DNA from: Variovorax saccharolyticus
Lineage (GTDB): Bacteria > Pseudomonadota > Gammaproteobacteria > Burkholderiales > Burkholderiaceae_C
DNA length: 64,000 nt
Direction of reading: 5' to 3'
Assembly: GCF_030316765.1 (NCBI RefSeq)
Contig: NZ_JASZYT010000017.1
Span: 44,056-108,055 of the forward strand
Each line of letters starts with the position of its first letter. Position 1 is the stretch's first letter. Position numbers and translations under genes: made by a program. The notes under the pieces are model-generated. The model was not told where the DNA came from, did not search any database, and saw only the letters and a list, made by a program, of their open reading frames with translations. Of this stretch, positions 48,936 to 57,442 are shown in pieces.

Positions 48936-48978
48936 TCCTGAATCCCTACCCAAACCCCCTGAACTCCAAGGAGCCAAC

Positions 48979-50034
48979 ATGCACTTCCTCGACGATTCCC
49001 TCTTGCCCGAGAACCAGCAGAAGCTGGTGATTCAGGTCGCGCCCTACGGACCCCAGTGGGTCCCAGGCGATTCCGACGACATCGCCGTCACGATGGACGA
49101 GCAGGTCCAGAAGGCGGTCGATTGCTGGAACGCCGGCGCTACGGTGCTGCACGTGCATGTGCGCGAGGAGGACGGCAAGGGCAGCAAGCGCTTGTCCAAG
49201 TTCAACGAGATGCTGGCGCGGCTGCGCGAGGCCGTGCCGCAGATGATCCTGCAGGTCGGCGGCTCGATCTCGTTTGCGCCCGAGACCGAGGGCCAGGCTG
49301 CCAAGTGGATGACCGACGACACGCGCCACATGCTGGCCGAGCTCGACCCGCGGCCGGACCAGGTGACGGTGGCGATCAACACCCAGCAGATGAACGTGAT
49401 GGAGCTGATGACCGCGGCCGATGTCGCGGGCACTTCGCTGACCAATCCGGTACTGCAGGCGGCCTACCGCGACATGATCGTGCCGTCCAATCCGTCGTGG
49501 CACGAGGAGCACATCCGCCGGCTGGTGGCCAACGGTATCCAGCCGCACTTCATGCTCGGCAACCTGACCGGCCTCGAAAGCCTCCTGCGCCTGGTGCGTC
49601 GCGGCGTCTACTGCGGTCCGCTGATCCTCAACTACGTGGCCATCGGCGGAGGATCGGCCGGCCTGCACCCAGCCGACATGCTGGAGTTTGCGCGCCGCAC
49701 GCCCGACGGCGCGGTGCTCACGCTGGAGACCCTGAACCGCCACATCTATCCGATGAACACGATGGCGATCGCCCTCGGCATGCATGTGCGCGTGGGCATC
49801 GAGGACACGCTCTTCGGCCCTCGCGGCGAACGCATGACCTCCGTGCAGCAGATCGACATGATGGTGCGCGTGGCGCGCGAGTTGGGCCGCGAAGTGTCCA
49901 GCGGTGCGGAGGCGCGCGCCACGTTCGGCATCGGCGAGTTCTGGGGTGGCGCCGACGAATCGCTGGCGCGCCTGGGTCTGCCGCCCAACCGTGCGCCGGG
50001 CCAGCGCGGCGTGCCCGTGCGTGCCATGGCTTGA
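48979..50034 (+). CDS. BKACE (DUF849) beta-keto acid cleavage enzyme
   Basis: A 351-aa TIM-barrel enzyme of the BKACE/Kce family, which condenses a beta-keto acid with acetyl-CoA to give acetoacetate and a new acyl-CoA. The metal-binding HxH motif is VLHVHVRE (His58, His60). Other conserved parts are ILQVGGSISFAPETEGQAAK, HFMLGNLTGLESLLRLVRRG and HVRVGIEDTLFGPRGERMTS, the last containing the conserved RVGxED motif. Length is somewhat longer than the typical 290-310 aa, with an N-terminal extension (HFLDDSLLPENQQKLVIQVA). The substrate side chain, and so the pathway, cannot be read from sequence. A broken second BKACE is at 46887-47800. Confidence 0.92.
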   Translation: MHFLDDSLLPENQQKLVIQVAPYGPQWVPGDSDDIAVTMDEQVQKAVDCWNAGATVLHVHVREEDGKGSKRLSKFNEMLARLREAVPQMILQVGGSISFAPETEGQAAKWMTDDTRHMLAELDPRPDQVTVAINTQQMNVMELMTAADVAGTSLTNPVLQAAYRDMIVPSNPSWHEEHIRRLVANGIQPHFMLGNLTGLESLLRLVRRGVYCGPLILNYVAIGGGSAGLHPADMLEFARRTPDGAVLTLETLNRHIYPMNTMAIALGMHVRVGIEDTLFGPRGERMTSVQQIDMMVRVARELGREVSSGAEARATFGIGEFWGGADESLARLGLPPNRAPGQRGVPVRAMA

Positions 50035-50066
50035 GGGCGGAACCAGTGAGCGATAAGGAGACAAAG

Positions 50067-51062
50067 ATGAACGCACTCCCACGCATCCGGTGCGCCGTGC
50101 GCAACACCTTGCTGCTGACCGGCGCCACCTTGGCGGTGGCGGCGTCCCCTGCCTGGGCGCAGGGCTTTCCAACGAAGCCCGTGCGCTTGCTCGTCAGCGC
50201 GCCGGCCGGAGGTACCTCCGATATGGTCGCGCGGATGGTGGCCGAGGGGCTCGCGCCGCTGCTCGGCCAGCCGGTGGTGGTCGAGAACAAGCCCGGGGGG
50301 CTCGGAGCGATCGCGATGCAGGACCTGCTGTCGTCGCCGCACGACGGCCACACGCTGATCGTCGCCCCGAACGCGCTGGTCAGCGAGGTGCCGCACACGC
50401 TCAAGCCGAAGTACGACCCGTTCAAGGACATCACGCCGCTGGCCGAGCTGGCCCGCAGCGGCCTCGTGCTGGTGGGCAACCCGTCGCTGCCGGCGAGGAA
50501 CCTCATCGAGCTGATGGCCCATGTGAAAGCCAACCCGGGCAAGATCAGCTACGCGTCGTACAGCGCCGGAACGATGTCGCATGTGATGGGGATGCAGATG
50601 AACAAGGTCGCCGGCCTGGAGATGAGCCATGTCGGGTACAAGGGTTCGCCGCCCGCGCTGGTGGATGTGATGGGCGGGCATGTGCCGCTGATGTTCGACG
50701 GCGTCGCCACTTCGCTGCCGATGATCAGGAGCGGCAAGCTCAGGGCCTACGCCGTCAGCGCACCGAAGCGTCTGAGCGTCCTGCCCGAGGTTCCCACCTT
50801 CACCGAACTGGGCTTTCCGCAGCTCGAGGCGATCGGCTGGATCGGGATGTTCGCGGCGTCCGACGTGCCCGCCGCCGCGCAGCAGAAGCTGCGAGAGGCG
50901 ACGCTGAAGGTGCTGCAGCAGCCACAGCTGCGCGAGCGCCTCAAGGAACTCGGCCAGGACGCCGGCCAGCCGCTGACCTCCGAGCAATTGGGCGCCGGCC
51001 TGCGCAAGGACTCCGAACGCGTCGGCGAGGTGCTGCGCTCGGTCAACTACCAGCCCGAGTGA
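50067..51062 (+). CDS. Bug-family (TctC-like) tripartite tricarboxylate transporter substrate-binding protein
   Basis: A 331-aa periplasmic binding protein with a Sec signal (LLTGATLAVAASPAWAQG). The body matches Bug receptors: FPTKPVRLLVSAPAGGTSDM VARMVAEGL at the start of the mature protein, PVVVENKPGGLGAIAMQDLL, and the MSHVGYKGSPPALVDVMGGH hinge. Bugs bind organic acids such as citrate, aromatic acids or amino acids, and Burkholderiales have many orphan copies. No TctA or TctB membrane subunits are encoded nearby. The ATG follows AAGGAG. It is the third gene of the cluster and likely captures its substrate. Confidence 0.95.
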   Translation: MNALPRIRCAVRNTLLLTGATLAVAASPAWAQGFPTKPVRLLVSAPAGGTSDMVARMVAEGLAPLLGQPVVVENKPGGLGAIAMQDLLSSPHDGHTLIVAPNALVSEVPHTLKPKYDPFKDITPLAELARSGLVLVGNPSLPARNLIELMAHVKANPGKISYASYSAGTMSHVMGMQMNKVAGLEMSHVGYKGSPPALVDVMGGHVPLMFDGVATSLPMIRSGKLRAYAVSAPKRLSVLPEVPTFTELGFPQLEAIGWIGMFAASDVPAAAQQKLREATLKVLQQPQLRERLKELGQDAGQPLTSEQLGAGLRKDSERVGEVLRSVNYQPE

Positions 51063-51069
51063 GTGCGGC

Positions 51070-52092
51070 ATGAACGCCCTGACGCTGCCCGGCTGGCGCG
51101 CGCCCGCTCGCAGCCACTTCCACGGCATCCTGGTGTCGGCGGTGGTGGCAGTGGCCGCGATCTCGCTGGCCGAGCACTACCATGTGTCGGCCATGCTCTT
51201 CGCCTTGTTGCTCGGCATGGCGCTGAACTTCCTGTCGACCGAGGGTCGCTGCGTCCCGGGCATCCGGTTCTCCGCCAGCACGCTGCTGCGTATCGGGGTC
51301 GCCCTGCTCGGCGTGCGCATCACGCTTGGGCAGATCGCGGCACTGGGCGCGATGCCGATCGCGATGGTGGTCGTGTCGGTGGCGTTGACCATCGCCTTCG
51401 GCGTCGTGCTGGCGAAGATGCTCGGCTACCGCAACCGTTTTGGCGTCCTGACGGGCGGCGCCGTCGGCATCTGCGGCGCCTCGGCTGCGATGGCGATCGC
51501 CGCGGTCACGCCAGCGCACGCTGACGACAACGTGAAGGAGCGCGCCACCATCTTCACGGTCATCGGCGTCAGCACGCTCTCGACCGCCGCGATGGTGCTC
51601 TATCCGATGATCGCCGCTGCGCTCGGATTTGCCGGCGAGCCGGCCGGCATCTTCCTGGGCGGCACGATCCACGACGTCGCGCAGGTGGTCGGCGCGGGCT
51701 ACGGGATGTCCAAGGAGACGGGCGATGCCGCGACCATCGTCAAGCTGCGCGTGGCGATGCTGCTGCCGGTGATCTTGGTCATCACGTTGTCGTATCGCAA
51801 GCTGCACCTGGCCGGGGTGGGCGGGACCACAAAGCCGCCGCTGCTGCCGTGGTTCGTGGTCGCCTTCGCGCTGCTGGTCGCCGTCAACAGCGCCGGGCTG
51901 ATTCCCGCGACGCTGCAGCAGGCGCCGCAGACGCTCGCGACATGGCTGCTGGTGATCTCGATGGCGGCGATCGGCATGAAGTCGCACCTGAAGGACTTCG
52001 CCACCGTGGGCCTGAAGCCGATCGTGCTGATGGTCAGCGAGACGGCGTTCCTGGCGATCCTCGTGGTCGGCTTCCTGTTCATTGCTCGCTGA
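51070..52092 (+). CDS. YeiH-type (UPF0324) putative sulfate exporter family protein
   Basis: A 340-aa membrane protein with 10-11 helices, for example FHGILVSAVVAVAAISLAEH, MLFALLLGMALNF and LRIGVALLGVRITLGQIAAL, then GGAVGICGASAAMAIAAVTP and GGTIHDVAQVVGAGYGMSKE, the family signatures. YeiH proteins are predicted exporters of anions such as sulfate or sulfite-linked metabolites; substrates are unproven. It starts 7 bases after the Bug stop, so it is clearly co-transcribed. Its presence between a Bug receptor and a CoA ligase is noteworthy. Confidence 0.93.
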   Translation: MNALTLPGWRAPARSHFHGILVSAVVAVAAISLAEHYHVSAMLFALLLGMALNFLSTEGRCVPGIRFSASTLLRIGVALLGVRITLGQIAALGAMPIAMVVVSVALTIAFGVVLAKMLGYRNRFGVLTGGAVGICGASAAMAIAAVTPAHADDNVKERATIFTVIGVSTLSTAAMVLYPMIAAALGFAGEPAGIFLGGTIHDVAQVVGAGYGMSKETGDAATIVKLRVAMLLPVILVITLSYRKLHLAGVGGTTKPPLLPWFVVAFALLVAVNSAGLIPATLQQAPQTLATWLLVISMAAIGMKSHLKDFATVGLKPIVLMVSETAFLAILVVGFLFIAR

Positions 52093-52103
52093 GCCCTGCG
52101 GGA

Positions 52104-52328
52104 ATGACCTTCGGTGCCGCCATGAGTGAGAACGTTCTCGTTGCAGACCCCTGCGTGAACATTTGCAGGGTGGACCCGGATGGCAAGTTCTGTCAGGGAT
52201 GCAAGAGAACCGCGCTGGAGATCGGCAGCTGGCCCCGGATGACCGAGCAGCAAAGGGCCGACGTTGCCGCCTTGATCCGGCAGCGCACGGACCCGGCGGT
52301 CACGCGCGCAATGCAGCCAACGCCATAG
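52104..52328 (+). CDS. DUF1289 domain protein
   Basis: A 74-aa protein dominated by the DUF1289 pattern: PCVNICRVDPDGKFCQGCKR TALEIGSWPRMTEQQRADV. The four Cys (C..C......C..C) probably bind a metal or form disulfides. The family is a small cytosolic protein of unknown role often found next to oxidoreductases. In-frame ATG codons at 52104 and 52122 are possible starts; the longer is given. It is 11 bases from the YeiH stop and 61 bases before the CoA ligase, so it belongs to the cluster. Confidence 0.85.
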   Translation: MTFGAAMSENVLVADPCVNICRVDPDGKFCQGCKRTALEIGSWPRMTEQQRADVAALIRQRTDPAVTRAMQPTP

Positions 52329-52389
52329 AGCGCATTTCATCGCGCGCTTTCGACCCCCATACCCACCCATTGACCCAACCGGAGACCCC

Positions 52390-54036
52390 ATGAACGCCAA
52401 CCTCGTTGCACCGACCCCCTCGGCCTACACCTACCCCCTGCTCGTCAGGCAATTGCTCGTCAACGCGCTGAGCCTGCACGGCGATCAGGAGATCAGCTAT
52501 CGCGGCGAGATGCGCTACAGCTTTCACGAGTTCCGGCATCGCATCGGCCGGTTGGCTTCGGCGCTGAGCGCGCTGGGTGCCCGCCACGGCACGACGGTCG
52601 CCGTCATGGACTGGGACAGCCATCGCTACCTGGAGAGTTACTTCGGCATCCCGATGATGGGCGCCACCTTGTTCACGGTGAACGTGCGGCTGTCGCCGCA
52701 GCAGATCCTCTACACGTTGAACGATTCGGATGCCGAGATCGTGCTGGTGCACGCGGATTTCCTGCCCGTCCTCGAGCAGATCAAGGCGGGGTTGAAGGGT
52801 GTTCTCCAGATCGTGGTGATGGCGGACGGCCAGGACGCGCCGGCCACGCCGCTGCCGCTCGCGGGCGAGTACGAGACGCTGATGGCCCAGGCTTCACCCG
52901 ACTTCAAGTTCGGTGACTTCGACGAGCAGACCAAGGCCGCGACCTTCTACACCACCGGAACGACCGGCGATCCCAAGGGCGTGAGCTACAGCCACCGGGA
53001 CATCGTGCTGCATGCGCTGGTTGCCTCCACCAGCCTGTGCGCGCAAAGGGAAGGGCAGCGGCTGCACCGCGAGGACGTCTACATGCCGATCACCCCGATG
53101 TTCCACGTCCTTGCCTGGGGTCTGCCGTATGTCGCAGTGCTACTGGGTCTGAAGACGGTGCTTCCGGGGCGTTACGTGCCTGAAGCCCTGCTGAAGCTTC
53201 GCCAGTCGGAGCAGGTCACGTTTTCCCACTGCGTGCCCACCATTCTGCAGATGCTGCTGACGGCGTCGCAGGAGGACCCGCCGGACCTCTCGGGGTGGAA
53301 GATGATCATCGGCGGCTCAGCGCTTTCACCGGTGCTGTGCGAGGCGGCGCTGGCGCGCGGGATGGACGTCTTCGCCGGCTACGGCATGTCCGAGACCGGA
53401 CCGATCGTCTCGCTCGCGCAGCTGCCGCCCGGGTTCGCGGCCAGGGACCCGCAGGAAGAGGTGCGTAGGCGGTGCTCGCCCGGCAGGCCCGTTCCTCTGG
53501 TGGACTTGCGCGTGGTGGACGAGGAGATGCGCGACATGCCGCGCGATGGGCGGGGCCAGGGCGAGATCGTCCTGCGCGCGCCGTTTCTTACGCAGAGCTA
53601 CTTCAAGAAGCCCGAGGCCTCGGAGGAACTCTGGGCGGGCGGTTACCTGCACACGCAGGACATCGCGGTGATGACGCCGCAGGGGTTCGTGCAGATCGTC
53701 GATCGCATCAAGGACGTGATCAAGACCGGGGGCGAGTGGGTGTCCTCCATCGAGGTGGAGGGTCTGATCGCCGAAGTCCCCGGGGTGCAGGAGTGCGCAG
53801 TGGTCGGCGTGCGCGACGAGAAGTGGGGCGAGCGCCCGATGGCCTTCGTCGTGCGCAAGGCCGGCATGGAGCTCGACTCGACCGCCATCTGTGCGCGGCT
53901 CCTCGAGCATGTCGATTCGAAGCGGATCAGCAAGTATGCCGTACCGGAAGCCGACCGGATCGCCTTTGTTTCGGAGATCCCCAAGACCAGTGTCGGCAAG
54001 ATCAACAAGAAGGTGCTGCGCGAGCAGTCGCTGTGA
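52390..54036 (+). CDS. Acyl-CoA synthetase (AMP-dependent, fatty-acyl/aryl type)
   Basis: A 548-aa adenylating CoA ligase. Visible motifs: FYTTGTTGDPKGVSYSHRDI (P-loop, about 195-212), FHVLAWGLPYVAVLLGLKTV, GYGMSETGPIVS (aromatic residue loop, A5-type), GYLHTQDIAVMTPQGFVQIV DR, and the C-terminal KTGGEWVSSIEVEG with PKTSVGKINKKVLR (catalytic Lys). It resembles medium/long-chain fatty acyl-CoA ligases of the FadK/MenE-like group. The ATG at 52390 follows GGAGA. It ends the cluster. With BKACE it could ligate or deliver an acid for CoA-dependent catabolism. Confidence 0.94.
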   Translation: MNANLVAPTPSAYTYPLLVRQLLVNALSLHGDQEISYRGEMRYSFHEFRHRIGRLASALSALGARHGTTVAVMDWDSHRYLESYFGIPMMGATLFTVNVRLSPQQILYTLNDSDAEIVLVHADFLPVLEQIKAGLKGVLQIVVMADGQDAPATPLPLAGEYETLMAQASPDFKFGDFDEQTKAATFYTTGTTGDPKGVSYSHRDIVLHALVASTSLCAQREGQRLHREDVYMPITPMFHVLAWGLPYVAVLLGLKTVLPGRYVPEALLKLRQSEQVTFSHCVPTILQMLLTASQEDPPDLSGWKMIIGGSALSPVLCEAALARGMDVFAGYGMSETGPIVSLAQLPPGFAARDPQEEVRRRCSPGRPVPLVDLRVVDEEMRDMPRDGRGQGEIVLRAPFLTQSYFKKPEASEELWAGGYLHTQDIAVMTPQGFVQIVDRIKDVIKTGGEWVSSIEVEGLIAEVPGVQECAVVGVRDEKWGERPMAFVVRKAGMELDSTAICARLLEHVDSKRISKYAVPEADRIAFVSEIPKTSVGKINKKVLREQSL

Positions 54037-54045
54037 GCTGAAACG

Positions 54046-54264
54046 ATGAACACCCACTCCACAAGAGCGGTGACATGGATCGACCACGGTGAAGTCCGAC
54101 CACGCAGCAGCGAGGTGCGGGCGGCGATTGATGAAGTAAAGGTAGACCCTAAGGACCGGGCGAACGATCAGGTCGACAATTCATTTCCGCTGTCTGGCAA
54201 AGCGGCAAACCGCCCAGCGGTCGACCCGTTTCGCATGTCCAAACTCACGAGGAGAGCGCGATGA
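54046..54264 (+). CDS. Short hypothetical protein, possible remnant
   Basis: A 72-aa frame beginning MNTHSTRAVTWIDHGEVRPR. The start faintly resembles 'AVVWIDHKEA' proteins annotated as translational-machinery proteins, but the rest does not follow. It ends in an ATGA overlap with the next gene (54261), so it may be translated, or it may simply be a scrap left open. Confidence 0.3.
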   Translation: MNTHSTRAVTWIDHGEVRPRSSEVRAAIDEVKVDPKDRANDQVDNSFPLSGKAANRPAVDPFRMSKLTRRAR

Positions 54265-54644
54265 CGATGAAACCGAAGATGCGCTGGGCCGTCGGTGCGG
54301 CCTGCATGGGGCTGGCGATGGCGTGGGGCATGGCCCGCGCCCAGGAAGTCCCGCTGGTGACCGGCGAACACTGGGTCAAGTCGACCGAGCAATTGAAGCG
54401 GACCTACCTGATCGGCATTGCCAATGCCTACCAGGTCGAGCAGGCCTACCAGGGCGTAAACCCCACGTTCGCGTCGCAGACTGCCGTTCCGAGCTTCGCC
54501 AAGGGGTTGAAGGGCCAGACGCTCGACAGCGTGCGCGGCACGCTGGATCGTTGGTATGCGGCGCATCCCGATCTGCTGAAGCGGCCTGTCATCGAAACGA
54601 TCTGGTACGAGATCGTTCAGCCCGAACTGCGCAACACGAAGTAA
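54261..54644 (+). CDS. Hypothetical exported protein
   Basis: A 127-aa protein with a Sec signal peptide (MRWAVGAACMGLAMAWGMAR, AQ). The mature part has a helix-rich body, EHWVKSTEQLKRTYLIGIAN AYQVEQAYQGV, and a final WYAAHPDLLKRPVIETIWYE. It is Cys-free and probably periplasmic. The pattern resembles small Rap1a/Tai-like exported proteins but I cannot assign it. The ATG at 54261 follows GAGGAGAG. It is followed 12 bases later by the Gly-zipper lipoprotein gene, so the two likely form one unit. Confidence 0.65.
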   Translation: MTMKPKMRWAVGAACMGLAMAWGMARAQEVPLVTGEHWVKSTEQLKRTYLIGIANAYQVEQAYQGVNPTFASQTAVPSFAKGLKGQTLDSVRGTLDRWYAAHPDLLKRPVIETIWYEIVQPELRNTK

Positions 54645-54656
54645 AGGAGACAGAAC

Positions 54657-54884
54657 ATGAAGCAGATCAAAGTGACGCTGGCCCTCGCGGCCGCAATCGG
54701 CCTGATCGGGTGCACGAACATGACCCCGCAGCAGCAGGGAACAGCCAGCGGCGCGGCCATAGGCGCCGCCGCGGGCGCGGGGATCGCGGCCATCGCCGGG
54801 GGCAGCGGCTGGACCGGCGCGGCCGTGGGCGCGGTCGCCGGTGGCGTCGCCGGCAACATGAAGGGCAAAAAGCAACAGCAGTGA
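54657..54884 (+). CDS. Gly-zipper lipoprotein
   Basis: A 75-aa protein with a lipoprotein signal, LALAAAIGLIGCTN with lipobox LIGC, and two Gly-zipper stretches, SGAAIGAAAGAGIAAIAGGS and GAAVGAVAGGVAGN, followed by a Lys/Gln tail. This matches the glycine-zipper 2TM (YMGG/Rick17k) envelope lipoproteins, outer-membrane-associated proteins of about 70-80 aa. The ATG follows AAAGGAG. Confidence 0.88.
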   Translation: MKQIKVTLALAAAIGLIGCTNMTPQQQGTASGAAIGAAAGAGIAAIAGGSGWTGAAVGAVAGGVAGNMKGKKQQQ

Positions 54885-54900
54885 GGTCGTTCCGGTCCTG

Positions 54901-54926
54901 AGCGCCGCCGTATCGCCGGCGGCGCT
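54901..54926 (+). terminator. Perfect 10-bp stem hairpin without a T-tract
   Basis: AGCGCCGCCG (54901-54910), a 6-base loop and CGGCGGCGCT (54917-54926) form a perfect stem immediately after the Gly-zipper lipoprotein stop and 29 bases before the transglycosylase start. There is no run of T after it, so it may be a partial terminator, an mRNA stability element or a simple pause site. Confidence 0.6.
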
Positions 54927-54954
54927 GTGCCGAACCAACTGAAAGGACACGAGC

Positions 54955-56448
54955 ATGAAAACCGCTCATGTGTGGCTGAGCTTCGTGCTGTCCTGCTTCC
55001 TGTCGGGCGGCCCCGCATTCGCCGAGGACGCGGGCCCGAAGAAGGCGGCTGGAGGAACCCTGACGATCGATCTCGCGCAGGCCAAACCGTGGACCGGCGA
55101 CCTCGACGGAATGATTGAGCGGCGGGTGATCCGCGTGTTGACCGTCAACAGCAAGACCTTCTACTTCGTCGACAAGGGGGTGAACCGAGGCATCGTGGTC
55201 GACCACTTTCGGCTGTTCGAGGATGAACTCAACAAGAAGCTCGCGGCGGAGGGCAAGCTCAAGAACAAGAACTTGAAGGTGCGGGTGGTGTTCATCCCGG
55301 TGAGTCGTGACCAGTTGCTGAACGGGCTTGTCACCGGCAAGGGCGACATCGCCGCGGCCAGTCTCACGATCACCCCCGAACGCCAGAAATTGGTGGATTT
55401 CTCATCCGCCGGCATGAGCAACGTGAGCGAGGTCGTGGTGACCGGCCCGGCCTCGCCGAAGGTTGCCGACCTGGATGATCTCGCCGGCAAGGACGTCTTC
55501 GTACGCAGATCGTCAAGCTATTACGAAAGCCTGCTTGCGCTCAACAAGAAATTCGAGGCCGAACGGAAGGCGCCGGTCAATCTGAAGGAAGCCCCCGAGA
55601 CGCTGGAAGACGAGGACCTCCTGGAGATGCTCAATGCCGGCTTGGTCGGCATCGTCATCGTTGACAAGTACATCGCGGACTTCTGGAAGCAGATCTTCCC
55701 GAAGGTCACCGTGCATGACAACGTCGCGGTTCGCACAGGTGGTGAGATCGCCTGGGCGATTCGTAAAGGCAGCCCGCAGCTCAAGGCAGCGGTCGACGAT
55801 TTCGCCAATCGCAACAAGGTCGGTACCGCAACCGGCAACCAGCTTCTGACGCGCTACCTGAAGAACGTCAAGTACCTGAAGAATGCGGCCTCGGAGGAGG
55901 AGCGAAAGAAGTTCTATGCGCTGGTCGAGTACTTCCGGAAATACGGCCAACAGTACGACGTCGACTGGGTGCTGATGGGCGCTCAGGGCTACCAGGAGTC
56001 GCAGCTCAACCAGAACGCGAAGAGCCAGGTGGGCGCCATCGGCGTGATGCAGTTGATGCCCGCCACCGGCAAGGACATGAAGGTGGGCGACATCAGGGAG
56101 ACCGAGGCGAACATCCATGCCGGCATCAAGTACATGCGCTGGATGATCGACCAGTACTACGGCAAGGAGCCGATGACGCCGCTCGACAAGGCGCTGTTCG
56201 CATTCGCCTCCTACAACGCAGGCGCGGGCCGTATCTCCTCGATGCGCAAGGAAGCCGCCAAGCGCGGCCTGGACCCCAACATCTGGTTCCAGAACGTCGA
56301 GTACGTGGTGGCCGAGAAGATCGGGCAGGAGACCATCACCTACGTCAACAACATCTACAAGTACTACGTCGGCTATCGCCTGATGCAGGAAGGTCGGGCT
56401 GCCACGAAGGAAGCGGTCGAAAAGGTCAAGAGCGGGAGTGGCAAGTAG
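54955..56448 (+). CDS. mltF: Membrane-bound lytic transglycosylase F-like protein
   Basis: A 497-aa protein with an N-terminal signal (VWLSFVLSCFLSGGPAFAED), a family 3 extracellular solute-binding domain (about 40-290; VLTVNSKTFYFVDKGVNRGI, LVTGKGDIAAASLTITPERQ, FVRRSSSYYESLLALNKKFE) and a C-terminal SLT domain with VLMGAQGYQESQLNQNAKSQ (catalytic Glu348), GAIGVMQLMPATGKDMKVGD and FASYNAGAGRI. This is the MltF arrangement. MltF cleaves peptidoglycan to 1,6-anhydro products and senses muropeptides through the N-domain. The ATG follows AAAGGA. Confidence 0.93.
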   Translation: MKTAHVWLSFVLSCFLSGGPAFAEDAGPKKAAGGTLTIDLAQAKPWTGDLDGMIERRVIRVLTVNSKTFYFVDKGVNRGIVVDHFRLFEDELNKKLAAEGKLKNKNLKVRVVFIPVSRDQLLNGLVTGKGDIAAASLTITPERQKLVDFSSAGMSNVSEVVVTGPASPKVADLDDLAGKDVFVRRSSSYYESLLALNKKFEAERKAPVNLKEAPETLEDEDLLEMLNAGLVGIVIVDKYIADFWKQIFPKVTVHDNVAVRTGGEIAWAIRKGSPQLKAAVDDFANRNKVGTATGNQLLTRYLKNVKYLKNAASEEERKKFYALVEYFRKYGQQYDVDWVLMGAQGYQESQLNQNAKSQVGAIGVMQLMPATGKDMKVGDIRETEANIHAGIKYMRWMIDQYYGKEPMTPLDKALFAFASYNAGAGRISSMRKEAAKRGLDPNIWFQNVEYVVAEKIGQETITYVNNIYKYYVGYRLMQEGRAATKEAVEKVKSGSGK

Positions 56449-56884
56449 CGCGGGAGCACGGTCCCATGGCAGTCGACCTTCACGTCGAACCTCTGGTTCC
56501 TGGCGTTCGGGAAGCGGGTCCCCGGAGCGAGCGCGACGCGTCTTACCTGCTCAGCACCCCGCCCCGCAGGGTTTGCTGTGCCAATCACGACAAGATCGGC
56601 GCTTCAAGCCCGGGCCTGTCCTGCCACCACTTTCGACAGTGACGTGCTCAGCGAAGTAAGCAGCAGCGATTCCGCCATGACGTCACCCAGCGCGAGCGCC
56701 CGGCCCCGCCGCCGCTGTGCGACGCTGGGCCTAAGGCGGCATGGTGCGAGCGATGGTTTCTGACTCCACGACATGGGCCAATGCATCAGTTGAAGGCGCA
56801 CGTTCCAATTGCGGCAAAGACGTGTGCGTTGTACGCTTTGATGGCCTTATACGGGACGGACGAGATTCCCACATTGGAGTCACC
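56449..56884 (+). other. Gap upstream of the GNAT operon
   Basis: No supported gene. A ribosome-binding GGAG lies just before 56885. No promoter was resolved. Confidence 0.4.
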
Positions 56885-57442
56885 ATGATCGACGCGGCCT
56901 TCGATTCGAATCACGACCCGGCTTCAGGCATGGCGGGCGACATCAGGTTGCGCGACGGGCGGGTGGTGCACCTGCGGGCATCCTGCCCGGCCGATGAGGC
57001 CGAACTCTTGCAGGCGTTCGAGCGCATGAGCAACGAAGCCCGCTACATGCGGTTCATGCACGCCGTTCGCGAGCCCAACCTGGATCGTCTGCGTCACACG
57101 CTCGCCTCGTTTCCCGAATGTGGAATCGGCATCGTGGCCACGGTCCCGGCAGCGGACGGGATCGACATCGTTGGAAGCGCCATTGCAGTCTTCGGCAGCG
57201 ACCGCACCGCCTGCGAGTTCGCGATCACCGTTGCTGCCAGCTTCAGTGGGGCCGGCCTTGCGACCGCGCTCATGACCGCGCTCATCGACGAGGCGAAGCG
57301 TCGTGGGATGCGGGAAATGGAAGGGTTCGTGCTGAGTGAGAACCAGCCGATGCTTCGTCTCGCAAGGCGGCTTGGGTTCGGTGTCAAGGCCGATCCGGAC
57401 GACGCGACAGTTCGCATCTGCCGAATGAGACTCGGCGGATGA
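56885..57442 (+). CDS. GNAT-family N-acetyltransferase
   Basis: A 185-aa protein with a GNAT fold: VHLRASCPADEAELLQAFER MS, GIGIVATVPA, VGSAIAVFGSDRTACEFAIT VAASFSGAGLATALMTALID EAKRRGMREM (the acetyl-CoA-binding R/Q-x-x-G-x-G/A-like loop here is SGAGLA), and ENQPMLRLARRLGFGVKADP (the FV-type motif B). It resembles the GNAT module found near or fused to acetyl-CoA synthetase-like proteins in protein lysine acetylation (Pat). It starts at ATG 56885 and its stop overlaps the next gene by 4 bases. Whether it acts on acs or other targets is unknown. Confidence 0.85.
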   Translation: MIDAAFDSNHDPASGMAGDIRLRDGRVVHLRASCPADEAELLQAFERMSNEARYMRFMHAVREPNLDRLRHTLASFPECGIGIVATVPAADGIDIVGSAIAVFGSDRTACEFAITVAASFSGAGLATALMTALIDEAKRRGMREMEGFVLSENQPMLRLARRLGFGVKADPDDATVRICRMRLGG

